35,827 bases of DNA from Candidatus Omnitrophota bacterium (GCA_040755155.1 JBFMBP010000057.1:1-35827); one strand, 5' to 3'; numbered from the stretch's first letter, positions 24,018-33,273 are shown. Notes: generated from the sequence alone by a model not told the origin. Made by a program: numbers and translations.

Positions 24018-24338
24018 ATGATCCAACGCCGCCCATCCCCTTTCCGAAGAACCTCCACTAAAAAACGATTTCGAAGCATTCTCCACAAAGAACGGCGCGA
24101 CGAAGAAATGCCCGTTTCCTGGTATCGGCAACGCGGAAATTTTATCACTTTGCTGATGATTTTCGTTATTCTCTTCCTCGCCATGGCCATGAAAGCCTAT
24201 TTACTCTACACGAAAAACTTCGCGCTCTCCTCGACGCCCATCACAGCCGAAAAAACGCCAAGCTCGTCCGAGGAAATGGATTATGAAGAAGCCAAAAGCA
24301 TCTTCGAAGGAAAACAAAAACAATCGCCCCATCAATAG
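24018..24338 (+). CDS. Small single-helix membrane protein of unknown function
   Basis: The frame encodes 106 residues. The first 45 are strongly basic (RRPSPFRRTSTKKRF and RRDEE), followed by one transmembrane helix (FITLLMIFVILFLAMAMKAYLL) and an acidic, probably extracytoplasmic tail ending in EEAKSIFEGKQKQ. The positive-inside rule suggests a cytoplasmic N-terminus. I do not recognise a family. It is co-directional with recJ, 227 bases upstream of it. No clear ribosome binding site precedes the chosen ATG, so the real start may be the ATG at 24111 (MPVSWYRQRG). Confidence 0.5.
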   Translation: MIQRRPSPFRRTSTKKRFRSILHKERRDEEMPVSWYRQRGNFITLLMIFVILFLAMAMKAYLLYTKNFALSSTPITAEKTPSSSEEMDYEEAKSIFEGKQKQSPHQ

Positions 24339-24565
24339 CCCTCTTTATTCCCCTCAACAATAACGGGATTCGACTCTACTATACATGGAAATCCTATTAC
24401 CGATCATTCGGCAACGGAACGCCGATCATTGATTCAGATCGTCGCAGCGCCAGAAAATGAAAATGAGGATATGAGGAAATCGTATTCGATAAACCCTCTA
24501 AAATCCCTATTCGACTTCCTGCAAGTTGTTTCCAGACTGAATAAGAAATCGACATATTACGATTC

Positions 24566-26578
24566 ATGAACTCCTGCATTAACGTCCATTGGAAATTCAA
24601 GCCGCTTAATGAATCCGCCGCCGAGCGAATTCATCACGAAGCCGGACTTTCGCCTCTTTTGTCCAGGTTGCTCATTCTTCGAGGCATAAGCGCAATCAAC
24701 CAAGTTAAAGAATTCCTCGATCCCGAACTCCAACCGCTGCCCGATCCTTTTCTCTTTTCCGAAATGCAGACCGCCATCGATCGCATCCTCCTCGCCAAAG
24801 AGAAAAATCAGCGAATTCTTATTCACGGCGATTACGACGTGGACGGGGTAACGGGAACCTGCATCTTATTGGAGACGCTTTGGGATTTAGGCATTCAGGC
24901 GGAGCATTATCTCCCCGACCGTTTATCCGAGGGGTATGGCCTTCACACCCATCACATCCCCAAATTTGCAGGAGAATACGATCTTCTCGTCACGGTGGAC
25001 TGCGGCGCAACGGCTCACGAGGCGCTTCGGGAAGCCCAACGGCTGGGACTCGACGCCATCGTCGCTGATCATCACGATCCCGGCGCCGAACGCCCGCCCG
25101 CCCTGGCGATTCTCAATCCTCTAAATCCGGAAGAATCCTACCCCTCCAAATGTCTCTGCGGCGCGGGGGTGGCCTGGAAACTAGCCTGCGCCTTGCGCGC
25201 CGCCTCCTCGAACCGGGGAAGCGAAACCAATCAACTAGAACTCGCGGCGTTGGGAACGGTAGCGGACGTTGTTCCCCTGGTTCAGGAAAATCGGGTTCTG
25301 TTGGCGCGTTCGTGGGAATGTTTTCGTCGAATGGACCGTCCGGGCCTTTCCGCTTTAATGGAATTATCGAACATCGTCCCTTCCCAAATCGACGCAGCGG
25401 CCATCGGCTTCCGCATCGGCCCCCGGCTAAACGCCGCCGGACGCATGGATTCGCCGGAATCGGCGCTGGAACTTCTAATCACCCGCGACGAAACGCGGGC
25501 GCGGGAACTGGCGCGCTGGCTCCACGAACTCAACGATCGGCGCCGCAGCGTAGAAAAAAACGTCTTCGACGAAGCCAGCGCCATCATTGAACAGAATCGC
25601 CTGCTCGATCGCTGCAGCCGCGTATTGATGGCCTCCGGGAACGGTTGGCATCGCGGCGTACTCGGCCTGGCGGCGCAGCATCTCGTCAAACGATACGGCC
25701 GCCCCGTTTTTCTTCTCAGCCGGGAAAACGACAAAGTGTTCGGTTCCGCTCGTTCGGTGGACGGCATCGATCTGATTCCTATCCTGCATCGTCTTCAGCC
25801 TTATACTCTATCTTGCGGCGGACACGCCGGGGCGGCGGGGATGAAAATGGAATTTCAACGCCTGAACCAATTCGAACAAGGGCTGTACGCCGCAGCGGAA
25901 GAAGTTTGGCCGGCCATCATTACGCCGCCGCTGCAGTTGGATGCGTCATTGGTTTTAGAACAGATCGACGGCCATCTCATGGCGGACCTGCAACGCCTTC
26001 ACCCCTTCGGTCATGGCAATGAGGAGCCAGTATTTTACGCGCGAGCTTCCCTGGACGGCTTCGCCGCCAGCATCGTCGGAAACAACCATCTGCGCATTAA
26101 ACTGCGCCACCCGCGCGGCATGATCGACGCTGTGGGCTTTGGAATGGGCGGACGTTTGGAAAAATTGAGCGGCAATGAAATCGAATTGGCGTTCCATTGC
26201 CGCGCCAACGAGTATCGAGGCCGAAAGAGCATCGATCTTCATCTATTGGATTTTGCCGCTTTTTCTCGGCCCGTAGACATTGCCGCTCCCAATCCTTCCC
26301 CTTCATCCGGCATTCTCGACCGCAATCGGCTGGGGAGAATCTACCGCTTGCTCGACCAATCCGCCGACGAGAACCGGCAACTGGTTCGCCAAAACGCCTA
26401 CGTTCTCGTTCAACTTGAAAAATGTTCCAAAAACGAATTTGATACCGTTCTCAAAATCTTTTCCGAAATCGATCTCCTCGCCTTGGACGGCGACAAAATC
26501 CAGATGAAGGCGGTGGCGGAAAAGAAAGATTTGTCCGATTCTCCAACCTACCGCTCCCTAGCGGTCAAATCGACATAG
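24566..26578 (+). CDS. recJ: Single-stranded-DNA-specific exonuclease RecJ
   Basis: RecJ degrades single-stranded DNA 5' to 3' in recombination and mismatch repair. The protein has 670 residues. The DHH domain shows HGDYDVDGVTGT (Asp89/91/93 region), LLVTVDCGA near 145 and IVADHHDPG near 168. GPRLNAAGRM follows, and the DHHA1 nucleic-acid-binding part has SCGGHAGAAGMKM near 415. An OB-like domain (about 455-570) is followed by a roughly 100-residue C-terminal extension (RLGRIYRLLDQSADENRQL onward), making it longer than E. coli RecJ (577). The glycosyltransferase gene follows after 9 bases, so they are probably co-transcribed. The weak ribosome binding site leaves the start slightly uncertain. 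Confidence 0.95.
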   Translation: MNSCINVHWKFKPLNESAAERIHHEAGLSPLLSRLLILRGISAINQVKEFLDPELQPLPDPFLFSEMQTAIDRILLAKEKNQRILIHGDYDVDGVTGTCILLETLWDLGIQAEHYLPDRLSEGYGLHTHHIPKFAGEYDLLVTVDCGATAHEALREAQRLGLDAIVADHHDPGAERPPALAILNPLNPEESYPSKCLCGAGVAWKLACALRAASSNRGSETNQLELAALGTVADVVPLVQENRVLLARSWECFRRMDRPGLSALMELSNIVPSQIDAAAIGFRIGPRLNAAGRMDSPESALELLITRDETRARELARWLHELNDRRRSVEKNVFDEASAIIEQNRLLDRCSRVLMASGNGWHRGVLGLAAQHLVKRYGRPVFLLSRENDKVFGSARSVDGIDLIPILHRLQPYTLSCGGHAGAAGMKMEFQRLNQFEQGLYAAAEEVWPAIITPPLQLDASLVLEQIDGHLMADLQRLHPFGHGNEEPVFYARASLDGFAASIVGNNHLRIKLRHPRGMIDAVGFGMGGRLEKLSGNEIELAFHCRANEYRGRKSIDLHLLDFAAFSRPVDIAAPNPSPSSGILDRNRLGRIYRLLDQSADENRQLVRQNAYVLVQLEKCSKNEFDTVLKIFSEIDLLALDGDKIQMKAVAEKKDLSDSPTYRSLAVKST

Positions 26579-26587
26579 AGGTTTTGC

Positions 26588-27367
26588 GTGATTTATCTTC
26601 TTCTCCCCGCATATAATGAAGCCGAGAACATTGTCCCCTTGCTGCATTCTGCCAGCGCCGTCGCGCGGGAGGCGAATATCAGCCTGCAAACCGTCGTAGT
26701 CAACGACGGCAGCGAGGACGCGACGGGCGAACGCGCTCAATCCTGCCCATGTTCGGCTCACGCCGCCATTGTTCTGGAACACGAGACCAACCGCGGCTTG
26801 GCCGCCGCCCTTAATACGGGATTGGATTACATCCTAGAACATTGCGGCGACAACGACCTCGTCATTATGATGGATGCCGACAACACCCACTCGCCCAAGT
26901 ATATTCCCGCCATCGCCGAGCGGTTGGAAACCGGCTGCGACATCGTCGCCGCTTCGCGTTATGCTCCCGGCGGGAAAGAGTGGGGCGTTAGTTTCTTTCG
27001 AAAACTATTAAGTCATGGCGCGAGACGAATGTACCGCTTTTTCTTCCCTCAAGTTCCCTTGCGCGATTTTTCTTGCGGCTATCGCGGCTTCCGCGCATCG
27101 ACGCTGCGGAAAACGAAGGCAGCTTGGGGAGAACGCCTCTTCGAAGCGCCGGGATTCAGTTGCACGGGCGAATTGCTGCTCAAGGCGCTGGCAAATACCA
27201 CGTTAGATCGGGTGACGGAAATTCCCTTCGAGTTACACTACGAATGCAAGGGAGGGCGCAGTAAGATGCCCGCTCTGCGCACGGTTTTGGGCACGCTCTC
27301 TTTGATCTGGAGGGCGCGAAAGTGGATCGGCGAATCTGCGCGGCGTCCCTCCAGCCATTCCTCATGA
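26588..27367 (+). CDS. Family 2 glycosyltransferase
   Basis: This 259-residue protein starts with GTG at 26588, preceded by AGAGG at 6 bases. It has the GT-A fold of family 2: YLLLPAYNEAENIVPLLHSA, VVVNDGSEDATGE, NRGLAAALNTGLDYI and the metal-binding DAD in MMDADNTHSP. RYAPGG and the FSCGYRGFRAS region resemble polyprenyl-phosphate mannosyl/glucosyl transferases (DPM1-like). No transmembrane helix is visible, so it is probably a peripheral cytoplasmic enzyme using a nucleotide sugar. It is 9 bases after recJ and 13 bases before crcB, which suggests one operon. Acceptor and donor are unknown. Confidence 0.9.
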   Translation: MIYLLLPAYNEAENIVPLLHSASAVAREANISLQTVVVNDGSEDATGERAQSCPCSAHAAIVLEHETNRGLAAALNTGLDYILEHCGDNDLVIMMDADNTHSPKYIPAIAERLETGCDIVAASRYAPGGKEWGVSFFRKLLSHGARRMYRFFFPQVPLRDFSCGYRGFRASTLRKTKAAWGERLFEAPGFSCTGELLLKALANTTLDRVTEIPFELHYECKGGRSKMPALRTVLGTLSLIWRARKWIGESARRPSSHSS

Positions 27368-27380
27368 AAGGAAAGACCAC

Positions 27381-27755
27381 TTGCATAAAATCATTTTGAT
27401 CGCGCTAGCGGGCGCTTTGGGAACGCTGGCGCGCTATGGCTTGTCTCTCGCGGCGCAACGGGCTTACGGAGGCGAATTTCCCGTAGGGACGTTCGCCGTC
27501 AATATGGCGGGATCTTTTTTGTTCGGCCTGATCTGGTCGTTGGCGGAAGAACGGATGCTCATCAGCGGCCAAACCCGCGCCATTCTTTTAACCGGTTTCA
27601 TGGGCGCCTTTACTACGTTTTCCACCTTCATGTTCGAAACCGGCGAATTGATGCGGGATGGAGAATGGGCGCCCGCCGCCTGGAATCTTTTAGGACAAAA
27701 CGGTTTCGGCCTGGTCGCGCTCTTCGCTGGATTCATGGTTGGAAGATTGATTTAG
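27381..27755 (+). CDS. crcB: Fluoride channel CrcB/Fluc
   Basis: This 124-residue protein has four transmembrane helices and belongs to the Fluc fluoride export channels, which work as dual-topology dimers. Family motifs are GALGTLARYG at the start, FPVGTFAVNMAGSFLFGLI and the pore segment GFMGAFTTFSTFMFE. The start is TTG 27381 with AAAGGAAAG upstream; the nearby ATG at 27364 is in another frame and ends quickly. No fluoride riboswitch was recognised upstream, which is coding sequence of the glycosyltransferase. A DUF190 gene, a frequent partner, follows after the tandem repeat. Confidence 0.95.
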   Translation: MHKIILIALAGALGTLARYGLSLAAQRAYGGEFPVGTFAVNMAGSFLFGLIWSLAEERMLISGQTRAILLTGFMGAFTTFSTFMFETGELMRDGEWAPAAWNLLGQNGFGLVALFAGFMVGRLI

Positions 27756-27806
27756 CCGTTTGCAAACCAGTAAATTTTTATTTGAATAATCTCTGACGGA
27801 ATGACA

Positions 27807-28131
27807 GGGTGGCAAGGGCAAGGTTTTTTCCGCCCTTGAGATATCGCCAATTGATCCATCAATGACTCCATCTCATAAAAACTATGGGTCAAAAATCGCG
27901 ACCCATCCTATTATTTTCATCATTCATCACTCATCATTCATCATTTCAAGCGGGTGGCAAGGGCAAGGTTTTTCTGCCCTTGAGATATCGCCAATTGATC
28001 CATCAATGACTCCATCTCATAAAAACTATGGGTCAAAAATCGCGACCCATCCTATTATTTTCATCATTCATCACTCATCATTCATCATTTCAAGCGGGTG
28101 GCAAGGGCAAGGTTTTTTCCGCCCTTGAGTA
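27807..28131. repeat. Tandem repeat, about 145-base units
   Basis: The core GGGTGGCAAGGGCAAGG with T-run and GCCCTTGAG occurs at 27807, 27952 and 28096. The spacing is 145 and 144 bases, a one-base change in the T-run. The two full units are nearly identical. Each also contains ATGGGTC and GACCCAT, a 7-bp hairpin, and a CATCATTCATCACTCATC-type run. The third copy is only the core. The unit is related to the single copy at 15130. It lies between crcB and the DUF190 gene and accounts for nearly all of that 412-base gap. Confidence 0.9.
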
Positions 28132-28167
28132 TTACCTACGCATAAAAAAAAAGGGAGAAAAAGCGTT

Positions 28168-28524
28168 ATGAAACTGCCAGCGGAAGCGGACTTACTGCGC
28201 GTTTTTATTGGGGAAAGCGACAAATTTGAAGGCCGTCCTCTCTATGAAGCCATCGTCCACGAAGCCCGCAAGCGAGGCATGGCGGGCGCGACGGTGCTGC
28301 GCGGCGCTCTAGGATTCGGCGCCCATAGCCGCCTCCATACGGCGAAAATCCTGCGCCTCTCGGAAGATTTGCCGATGGTAGTGGAAATCGTAGACAAACC
28401 CGAACGAATCGAAGAATTCCTGCCGAAACTCGACGCGATGATCGATGAAGGAATGGTGACCATCGAAAAAGTGCGCGTATTCGCCTATCGGCATAATCAA
28501 CCGGAGAAGGAAATTCATTCTTAA
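28168..28524 (+). CDS. DUF190 protein, probable CrcB partner
   Basis: This 118-residue soluble protein belongs to the DUF190 family (ferredoxin-like/PII-like fold): LRVFIGESDKFEGRPLYEAI, GMAGATVLRGALGFGAHS, LPMVVEIVDKPERIEEFLP and MVTIEKVRVFAY. Genes of this family sit next to crcB in many genomes and probably help regulate fluoride export or bind a nucleotide. GGGAG lies 10 bases before the ATG. The repeat-filled gap to crcB is unusual, and it is not known whether transcription passes through it. Confidence 0.92.
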   Translation: MKLPAEADLLRVFIGESDKFEGRPLYEAIVHEARKRGMAGATVLRGALGFGAHSRLHTAKILRLSEDLPMVVEIVDKPERIEEFLPKLDAMIDEGMVTIEKVRVFAYRHNQPEKEIHS

Positions 28525-28850
28525 TTCAAAACCTGCTTTTTCCAAGGAAACGCCAGTACTTGAAGAATTCCGGAATAATCGTCGGTCCATAATCGATCTT
28601 GCGGATTGCCAGTCAATTTTTTCCAGCGGGGATCGCGGGAAAGCGTCATAATCGCATCGGAACTGCGAGCCATCGCCATCCATTTTGAGGGAAATTTTTT
28701 ATCTTTGATCTCTTCAACGGTCAAAGCGGGAGCTATCCGGCAACTCCGCCAACGCTAAATCGTGAAGGATATTAGATTTTCGCGGCGCAAAAGCATTGTT
28801 CAAGGGCGGGAAAAACCTTGCCGTTTGCCTCCCCGACATCGATAAAGAAT
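28521..28850 (-). pseudogene. Decayed gene remnant, possibly spermidine-synthase-like
   Basis: The minus strand shows protein-like sequence in all three frames in succession: IDVGEANGKVFPALEQCF (about 28845-28785), SNILHDLALAELPDSSRF (about 28773-28720) and TVEEIKDKKFPSKWMAM through WTDDYSGILQVLAF to a stop at 28521. No single frame is open across the segment and no ribosome binding site fits. The final WTDDYS motif recalls the C-terminal end of spermidine-synthase-like proteins, but this is only a resemblance. Its 3' end overlaps the convergent DUF190 stop. I read it as the frameshifted tail of a once larger gene. Confidence 0.45.
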
Positions 28851-28954
28851 GGAAAAATGAGAAAAAGATTATTTTTTTGAAAGGAATGCTCCAATTTTGC
28901 GTAATAGAATAAACAAGAGATCATAAGTCATTCATTGTTAAAGGAGTCATGGCG

Positions 28955-29509
28955 ATGAAGGGGCGAATGAAATTAATGTTCAAAACCTGTTTTCTATTCT
29001 GCGCTACAGGTCTATTGATATTATTCCTAACATATAAAGTTATCGCCTCCCCCACGGCGGACGATTTCGTTCTGCGCGTCGAAGTCTTGTCTTCCTGCGG
29101 CGACCTAGTCGAAGTCGCTTTCCCTCTCTCTTTGGTTAATTCCATATCGGACGCCTTGCCCCGGGATGCGCGAAAGCTGCTGCAAGACTTGAACATCGAT
29201 TTAAAAGCCATCGTTCAATGCTTCGAAAATATGGCGGGCGAAGATATCGTCTCCGTCGAAGGTCCAGACAGCGTTCGGATATGGTGCGATCCCGTTACGC
29301 GGGACAACCGCTCCGAATTGGGTTTCGTCACGGTTCACGTCGCCGAAGGAGGAAGGAATGGAAACGACTTCACCATCAGCCTGCCGCGAGGCTTGTTGCA
29401 ATTCACATGCAAAATCGTCAGAGTAACCGGCATTCTGGATCACTGCGTACAACTGCCGCCCGAAATCAAAAACCTTCAATTTCTTAAAGATATAAAATTC
29501 GAATTATAA
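28955..29509 (+). CDS. Secreted protein of unknown function
   Basis: The start is ATG 28955, because AGGAG lies 8 bases upstream; an ATG at 28949 would be too close to it. The product has 184 residues. The N-terminus is basic (MKGRMKLMFK) followed by a hydrophobic stretch (LLILFLTYKVIASP), a signal peptide or membrane anchor. The rest is soluble, with FVLRVEVLSSCGDLVEVAFPLSLV, GEDIVSVEGPDSVRIWC, and NDFTISLPRGLLQF. Four Cys residues are in the exported part. I do not recognise a family. It appears monocistronic, ending at a strong terminator. Confidence 0.75.
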   Translation: MKGRMKLMFKTCFLFCATGLLILFLTYKVIASPTADDFVLRVEVLSSCGDLVEVAFPLSLVNSISDALPRDARKLLQDLNIDLKAIVQCFENMAGEDIVSVEGPDSVRIWCDPVTRDNRSELGFVTVHVAEGGRNGNDFTISLPRGLLQFTCKIVRVTGILDHCVQLPPEIKNLQFLKDIKFEL

Positions 29510-29542
29510 TCGAAGATCGTTATCCCTCGCTAAGAAAAGACG

Positions 29543-29574
29543 CCGGTGAATGTACATAACCTTCACCGGTTTTT
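29543..29574 (+). terminator. Rho-independent terminator
   Basis: CCGGTGAA and TTCACCGG form a perfect 8-bp stem with an 11-base loop, followed directly by TTTTT. It lies 34 bases past the stop of the secreted unknown protein and fits a plus-strand terminator. Confidence 0.92.
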
Positions 29575-29838
29575 CAATTTCAATATATTTTCCTCAGAGA
29601 ATTCTACCGTTATGAGACCAATTTTTTTGCATTGGATGGCGGAAAAGATTCCGCAGTTCTCCTTCCGTTGGATATAATCCAATTGAACCGTTCGTTTTCT
29701 CCAATCCTTCCAACCAAATGAAAGACGATCTTGCTCGGCAAAAAATTCATAAACCTTGATTCCCTTTGTATCCGATAGCAATATAAAAAATCGCATAATC
29801 GATATGGTTGCGCCAAACGATAACGTCGTACGATTCAT
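29563..29838 (-). CDS. Doubtful small open frame
   Basis: A 91-residue minus-strand frame occupies the 318-base gap between the terminator and the GGDEF gene. Its composition is protein-like (RLSFGWKDWRKRTVQLDYI, LITVEFSEENILKL), but there is no ribosome binding site before either possible start, and its 3' end overlaps the plus-strand terminator stem. I do not recognise a family. It may be a remnant or chance frame; no other feature was seen in this gap. Confidence 0.25.
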   Translation of the reverse strand: MNRTTLSFGATISIMRFFILLSDTKGIKVYEFFAEQDRLSFGWKDWRKRTVQLDYIQRKENCGIFSAIQCKKIGLITVEFSEENILKLKNR

Positions 29839-29892
29839 TCAAACCGGGGAGAATTGCATGTTGGAAGAGAAAATCCTTTATGGGCGGATATC

Positions 29893-30915
29893 ATGAAAAT
29901 ATTAATCGTCGACGATTCGAAAACGTTTCGCCAGGTATTAAAAGCGGTGCTTTCCTCAGCGGGATACAATGAATTGATCGAAGCCGAATCGGCTAAGGAA
30001 GCTTTCGACATCTTGAAAATCTCCGACGCGGCGGCTGATGATTCCGAAGTAGATCTCATCTTGATGGATATCGTCATGCCGGAAATAGATGGAATCGAAG
30101 CGACTCGCATTATCAAATCCATGGCGCATTTGCGGGATATACCGATCGTCATGGTCAGCGCGTTGAGCGAAGAAGACAGCCTGGTGCGGGCCTTCGACGT
30201 AGGGGCTATCGACTTTATCAACAAACCCATCAACAAAGTAGAATTGCGGGCGAGGGTTCGTACTCAACTTAAGTTGAAAAACGAAATCAACAAACGCAAG
30301 GCGCGCGAAAAGGAGTTAATCAAAATCTCCCGGCTCTTGGAAGACGCCAACGCCCAATTGAAAAAACTTTCCGAACTCGATGGATTGACCAACATCCCCA
30401 ACCGGCGCTGCTTCGACCGGTCGTTCAAACAGGAATGGATGCGAGGAATCCGCGAATATCAACCGGTCGCCATCCTAATGATCGACATCGATTATTTTAA
30501 AGCCTATAACGATCATTACGGCCATCAACAAGGCGATACCTGCCTGCGCCAAATCGCTTTGGCCGTCAGCGACGCCGTCAAGCGCCCCGGCGATTTGGCG
30601 GCCCGCTACGGCGGCGAAGAATTCGTCGTTTATTTATCCAATACCTCCTTGGAGGGCGCCGTCAGCGTAGCGGTCGAGATTCAGGACAACGTCAACCTTC
30701 TCGCCATTGAACACGCCGCCTCGATTATCAATACTCGCGTTACCGTCAGCATCGGCTGCTCGAGCATGATCCCCGATCCCTCCGTAGAGCCGGACGAACT
30801 GATTAAATCAGCGGATCGGGCTTTATATAAAGCAAAAAGACTGGGGCGCAATAAAATCCAAAGCGGCGTCATAACGCCGTTCGAATCCGCCGTCGATTCG
30901 AACGAAACGAATTAA
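29893..30915 (+). CDS. Response regulator with GGDEF diguanylate cyclase domain
   Basis: The start is ATG 29893 (MKILIVDDS), the natural start of a receiver domain. The product has 340 residues. The receiver shows VDDSKTFR, the phospho-Asp in LILMDIVMPEIDG, VSALSEE and the Lys in FINKPI. A coiled linker follows (about 130-165). The GGDEF domain has the active-site GGEEF in ARYGGEEFVVYL, preceded by an RPGD inhibitory site (RxxD) five residues before it. It probably makes cyclic di-GMP when phosphorylated and is feedback inhibited. No kinase is adjacent, so its input is encoded elsewhere. The WspR/PleD-like architecture is well supported. Confidence 0.95.
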   Translation: MKILIVDDSKTFRQVLKAVLSSAGYNELIEAESAKEAFDILKISDAAADDSEVDLILMDIVMPEIDGIEATRIIKSMAHLRDIPIVMVSALSEEDSLVRAFDVGAIDFINKPINKVELRARVRTQLKLKNEINKRKAREKELIKISRLLEDANAQLKKLSELDGLTNIPNRRCFDRSFKQEWMRGIREYQPVAILMIDIDYFKAYNDHYGHQQGDTCLRQIALAVSDAVKRPGDLAARYGGEEFVVYLSNTSLEGAVSVAVEIQDNVNLLAIEHAASIINTRVTVSIGCSSMIPDPSVEPDELIKSADRALYKAKRLGRNKIQSGVITPFESAVDSNETN

Positions 30916-31025
30916 CCACCCTCATCGGCAAGATGTTGCCATCTTCCTCTTGACCCCGCTGCTCGTTGCGGACAAACTCCAACCATCCGTAACGATATCG
31001 ATTCGCTCTTGGGAAAAATCGTTGA

Positions 31026-33107
31026 ATGAAGATCCTCCCGTCACGCTCCACCGCCGGATTTAGCGTTATTGTTTTTATTCTATTGGTTATATTCCCTCCT
31101 CCTATCTGCTATGCCCATGACGATCCCAACGCTTCCGTCCCCTCGCTCGGCGCCTTGAAGACGGACGCGCCTCTCAAAGCCGACGGGATTCTTGACGAAC
31201 CATTCTGGAAAGACGCTGAAACAGGATCGAATTTTATCGACATGCGCACCGACAAACCCGCCAAGCAACAAACCCTGGTTCGCGTCGCTTACACCCGCAC
31301 TCATATTTACGTCGCCGTGGAATGTCTCGACGACAAGATCGGCGATGTTCACGCCAGCGAGCAGCGGGAAGACCGCGAATTCAAAGGCGACGATTGGGTG
31401 GAAGTCCATTTTGATCCCATTCACACCCACCGCTCGAAATACGCTTTCTTTTCCAATCCCCTCGGAACCCGCGCCGACGCCAGCGAAGGCCCTTCCGGCG
31501 TCTTCAACCGCGGTTGGACGGCGGATTGGGAATTGGGCGCAAAGATTCTCGAAGACCGCTGGGTATTCGAAATGAGCATCCCGCTCAAAATCATGAATTA
31601 CAACCGGAAAGACGGACAAACCTGGGGACTGAATTTCACCCGTTTTCTCGTCCGTACCGACGAAACCAGCTTTTGGAGTTTCAATCCCACTAATTTTTAT
31701 AAGCCGCGCTACTTCGGACATCTCACCGGCCTTGATCTCGCTGACAGCGAATTCGACCGCAATTGGGAAATTACGCCCTACATTAGTTCGCGTCTGGATT
31801 ACAACAGCGATACGGATGCGTTTTTTCAGACGGGCGTCGACGTCGGTTTCCGCCTGACGCCCTCCATCACTACAGCTTGGACGCTCAATCCCGATTTCGG
31901 CCAGGTGGAGGCGGATGACGACACCATCGAACTGCGCGATACGGAACGTTTTCTGCCGGAGAAGCGGCTTTTCTTCCGCGAGGGAGACGAGCTGATGAAC
32001 ATGCAGCATATGCTGTACTACAGCCGCCGTTTTACGGACATCGAGGCGGGGGCCAGAGTGAGCGGCAATTGGGACGATTACAAATTCGCCTACTTGAATA
32101 TCCAAGGCGACGCCACGCACGACGAAACGCGGCATGGCAATTCTTCCGTGTTTCGTCTGCTTCAGGGCGTGGGCGAAAAATCGACGCTGGGCTATTACCT
32201 AACGGATTCGGAATTCGACGACGGCCACTCGCGGGCGGCGAGTATGGATTCGGAGCTGTTCATCACCGACGATTTTAAATTCCGCTCCCAAACGACTATC
32301 GCCGACGACCGGAACGAAGACGATCTAGGAACGATCGCCAAAGACAGCATCGATTATTTAGGAAATGCCGCTTTCGTTTACGATAAATACCCTTGGAATT
32401 GCAGCATGGGCTATCTCGCCATTACGAACGAATTCAATCCTACTCTAGGCTATATTCCCCGGCGGGATATTTTCGGACCGGCGTTCTTTACTTCTTATCG
32501 TCAAAAATCCGACGATCGCTGGTATAAGGATTTCATGATTTCCTTCAATACGGCCTATTACGAAAACGGCGGCGGAGAGACGGCGCTGCGGGATTACAAA
32601 TTCGACGCCGACGTCATTTTCCATAACGATTACGGCGTTTTCGCCAGCCAGGATTTCGATTATCACGCGCCCTATCGCAACACCCGCAGCGTAGCGGGCG
32701 TTTCCATGAACAATTCCGATTACTGGAAATCGATGGACATATCCTACGGCGTGGGGGAATTCGAAGAGACCTATTACGACGAAATTACTTTCGGCAAGCG
32801 CATAAAGCCCTTCGAACGCCTGCCCATCCGCTATGAGTTTACTATCCGTTTCGAAGATAAGCCTACAGATGAGAACGATACGATCTGGTTGAACCGCATT
32901 GTCTTCGATTATTATTTCACTGACCGGATGTGGGTGAAAACCTCCCTGCAGCACCGCAGCAACAATATCCACAACGTCAGCGTCATCTACGGCTGGGAAT
33001 TCGTCAAAAACGCCCATTGGTATATGGTCTTCAACAGCGTCGATCACGGCGCCGGCGACGAGGAAGCCGGACAGAGCGTCTTTACGAAGATCGTTTATAC
33101 CTTTTAG
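31026..33107 (+). CDS. CBM9-like/DUF5916 outer-membrane protein
   Basis: The protein has 693 residues. A signal peptide (about 1-29) ends near CYAHDD. Residues about 40-220 read as a family 9 carbohydrate-binding-like domain: LKADGILDEPFWKDAE, VRVAYTRTHIYVAVEC, DDWVEVHFDP, and WELGAKILEDRWVFEMSIP. The rest matches DUF5916, with RFLPEKRLFFREGDEL and many alternating beta strands, ending in TKIVYTF with a terminal Phe as in outer-membrane barrels. Members often go with polysaccharide use or surface proteolysis. It is 110 bases after the GGDEF gene and is followed by a putative glycosidase gene, so it may bind or admit a carbohydrate. Confidence 0.85.
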   Translation: MKILPSRSTAGFSVIVFILLVIFPPPICYAHDDPNASVPSLGALKTDAPLKADGILDEPFWKDAETGSNFIDMRTDKPAKQQTLVRVAYTRTHIYVAVECLDDKIGDVHASEQREDREFKGDDWVEVHFDPIHTHRSKYAFFSNPLGTRADASEGPSGVFNRGWTADWELGAKILEDRWVFEMSIPLKIMNYNRKDGQTWGLNFTRFLVRTDETSFWSFNPTNFYKPRYFGHLTGLDLADSEFDRNWEITPYISSRLDYNSDTDAFFQTGVDVGFRLTPSITTAWTLNPDFGQVEADDDTIELRDTERFLPEKRLFFREGDELMNMQHMLYYSRRFTDIEAGARVSGNWDDYKFAYLNIQGDATHDETRHGNSSVFRLLQGVGEKSTLGYYLTDSEFDDGHSRAASMDSELFITDDFKFRSQTTIADDRNEDDLGTIAKDSIDYLGNAAFVYDKYPWNCSMGYLAITNEFNPTLGYIPRRDIFGPAFFTSYRQKSDDRWYKDFMISFNTAYYENGGGETALRDYKFDADVIFHNDYGVFASQDFDYHAPYRNTRSVAGVSMNNSDYWKSMDISYGVGEFEETYYDEITFGKRIKPFERLPIRYEFTIRFEDKPTDENDTIWLNRIVFDYYFTDRMWVKTSLQHRSNNIHNVSVIYGWEFVKNAHWYMVFNSVDHGAGDEEAGQSVFTKIVYTF

Positions 33108-33144
33108 GACGCATCATTCGGCGTAGATAACCAATCCCTTCTAT

Positions 33145-33273
33145 GTCAGAATAAGGATTGACAGGATGATCATAATTTTTAATTTTTAATTCTTAATTCT
33201 TAATTCAAAATAAGGATGCTCAGGATGCTTTTATCCTGTCCATCCTGCAAATCCTGGCCATCCCGATTCTGAC
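33145..33273. repeat. Short element with terminal inverted repeats
   Basis: GTCAGAAT at 33145-33152 is repeated inverted as ATTCTGAC at 33266-33273. Inside, CAGGAT-type words recur on both sides (AAGGATTGACAGGATG and ATCCTGTCCATCCTG) around an AT-rich TTTTTAATTTTTAATTC centre. The 129-base element has no reading frame and resembles a MITE or REP element. It lies between the DUF5916 and glycosidase-like genes. Confidence 0.65.

Noticed and set aside
27862-28128. An 88-residue plus-strand frame with an internal duplication
   Set aside because: It lies wholly within the tandem DNA repeat and changes with it; no homology-like features.
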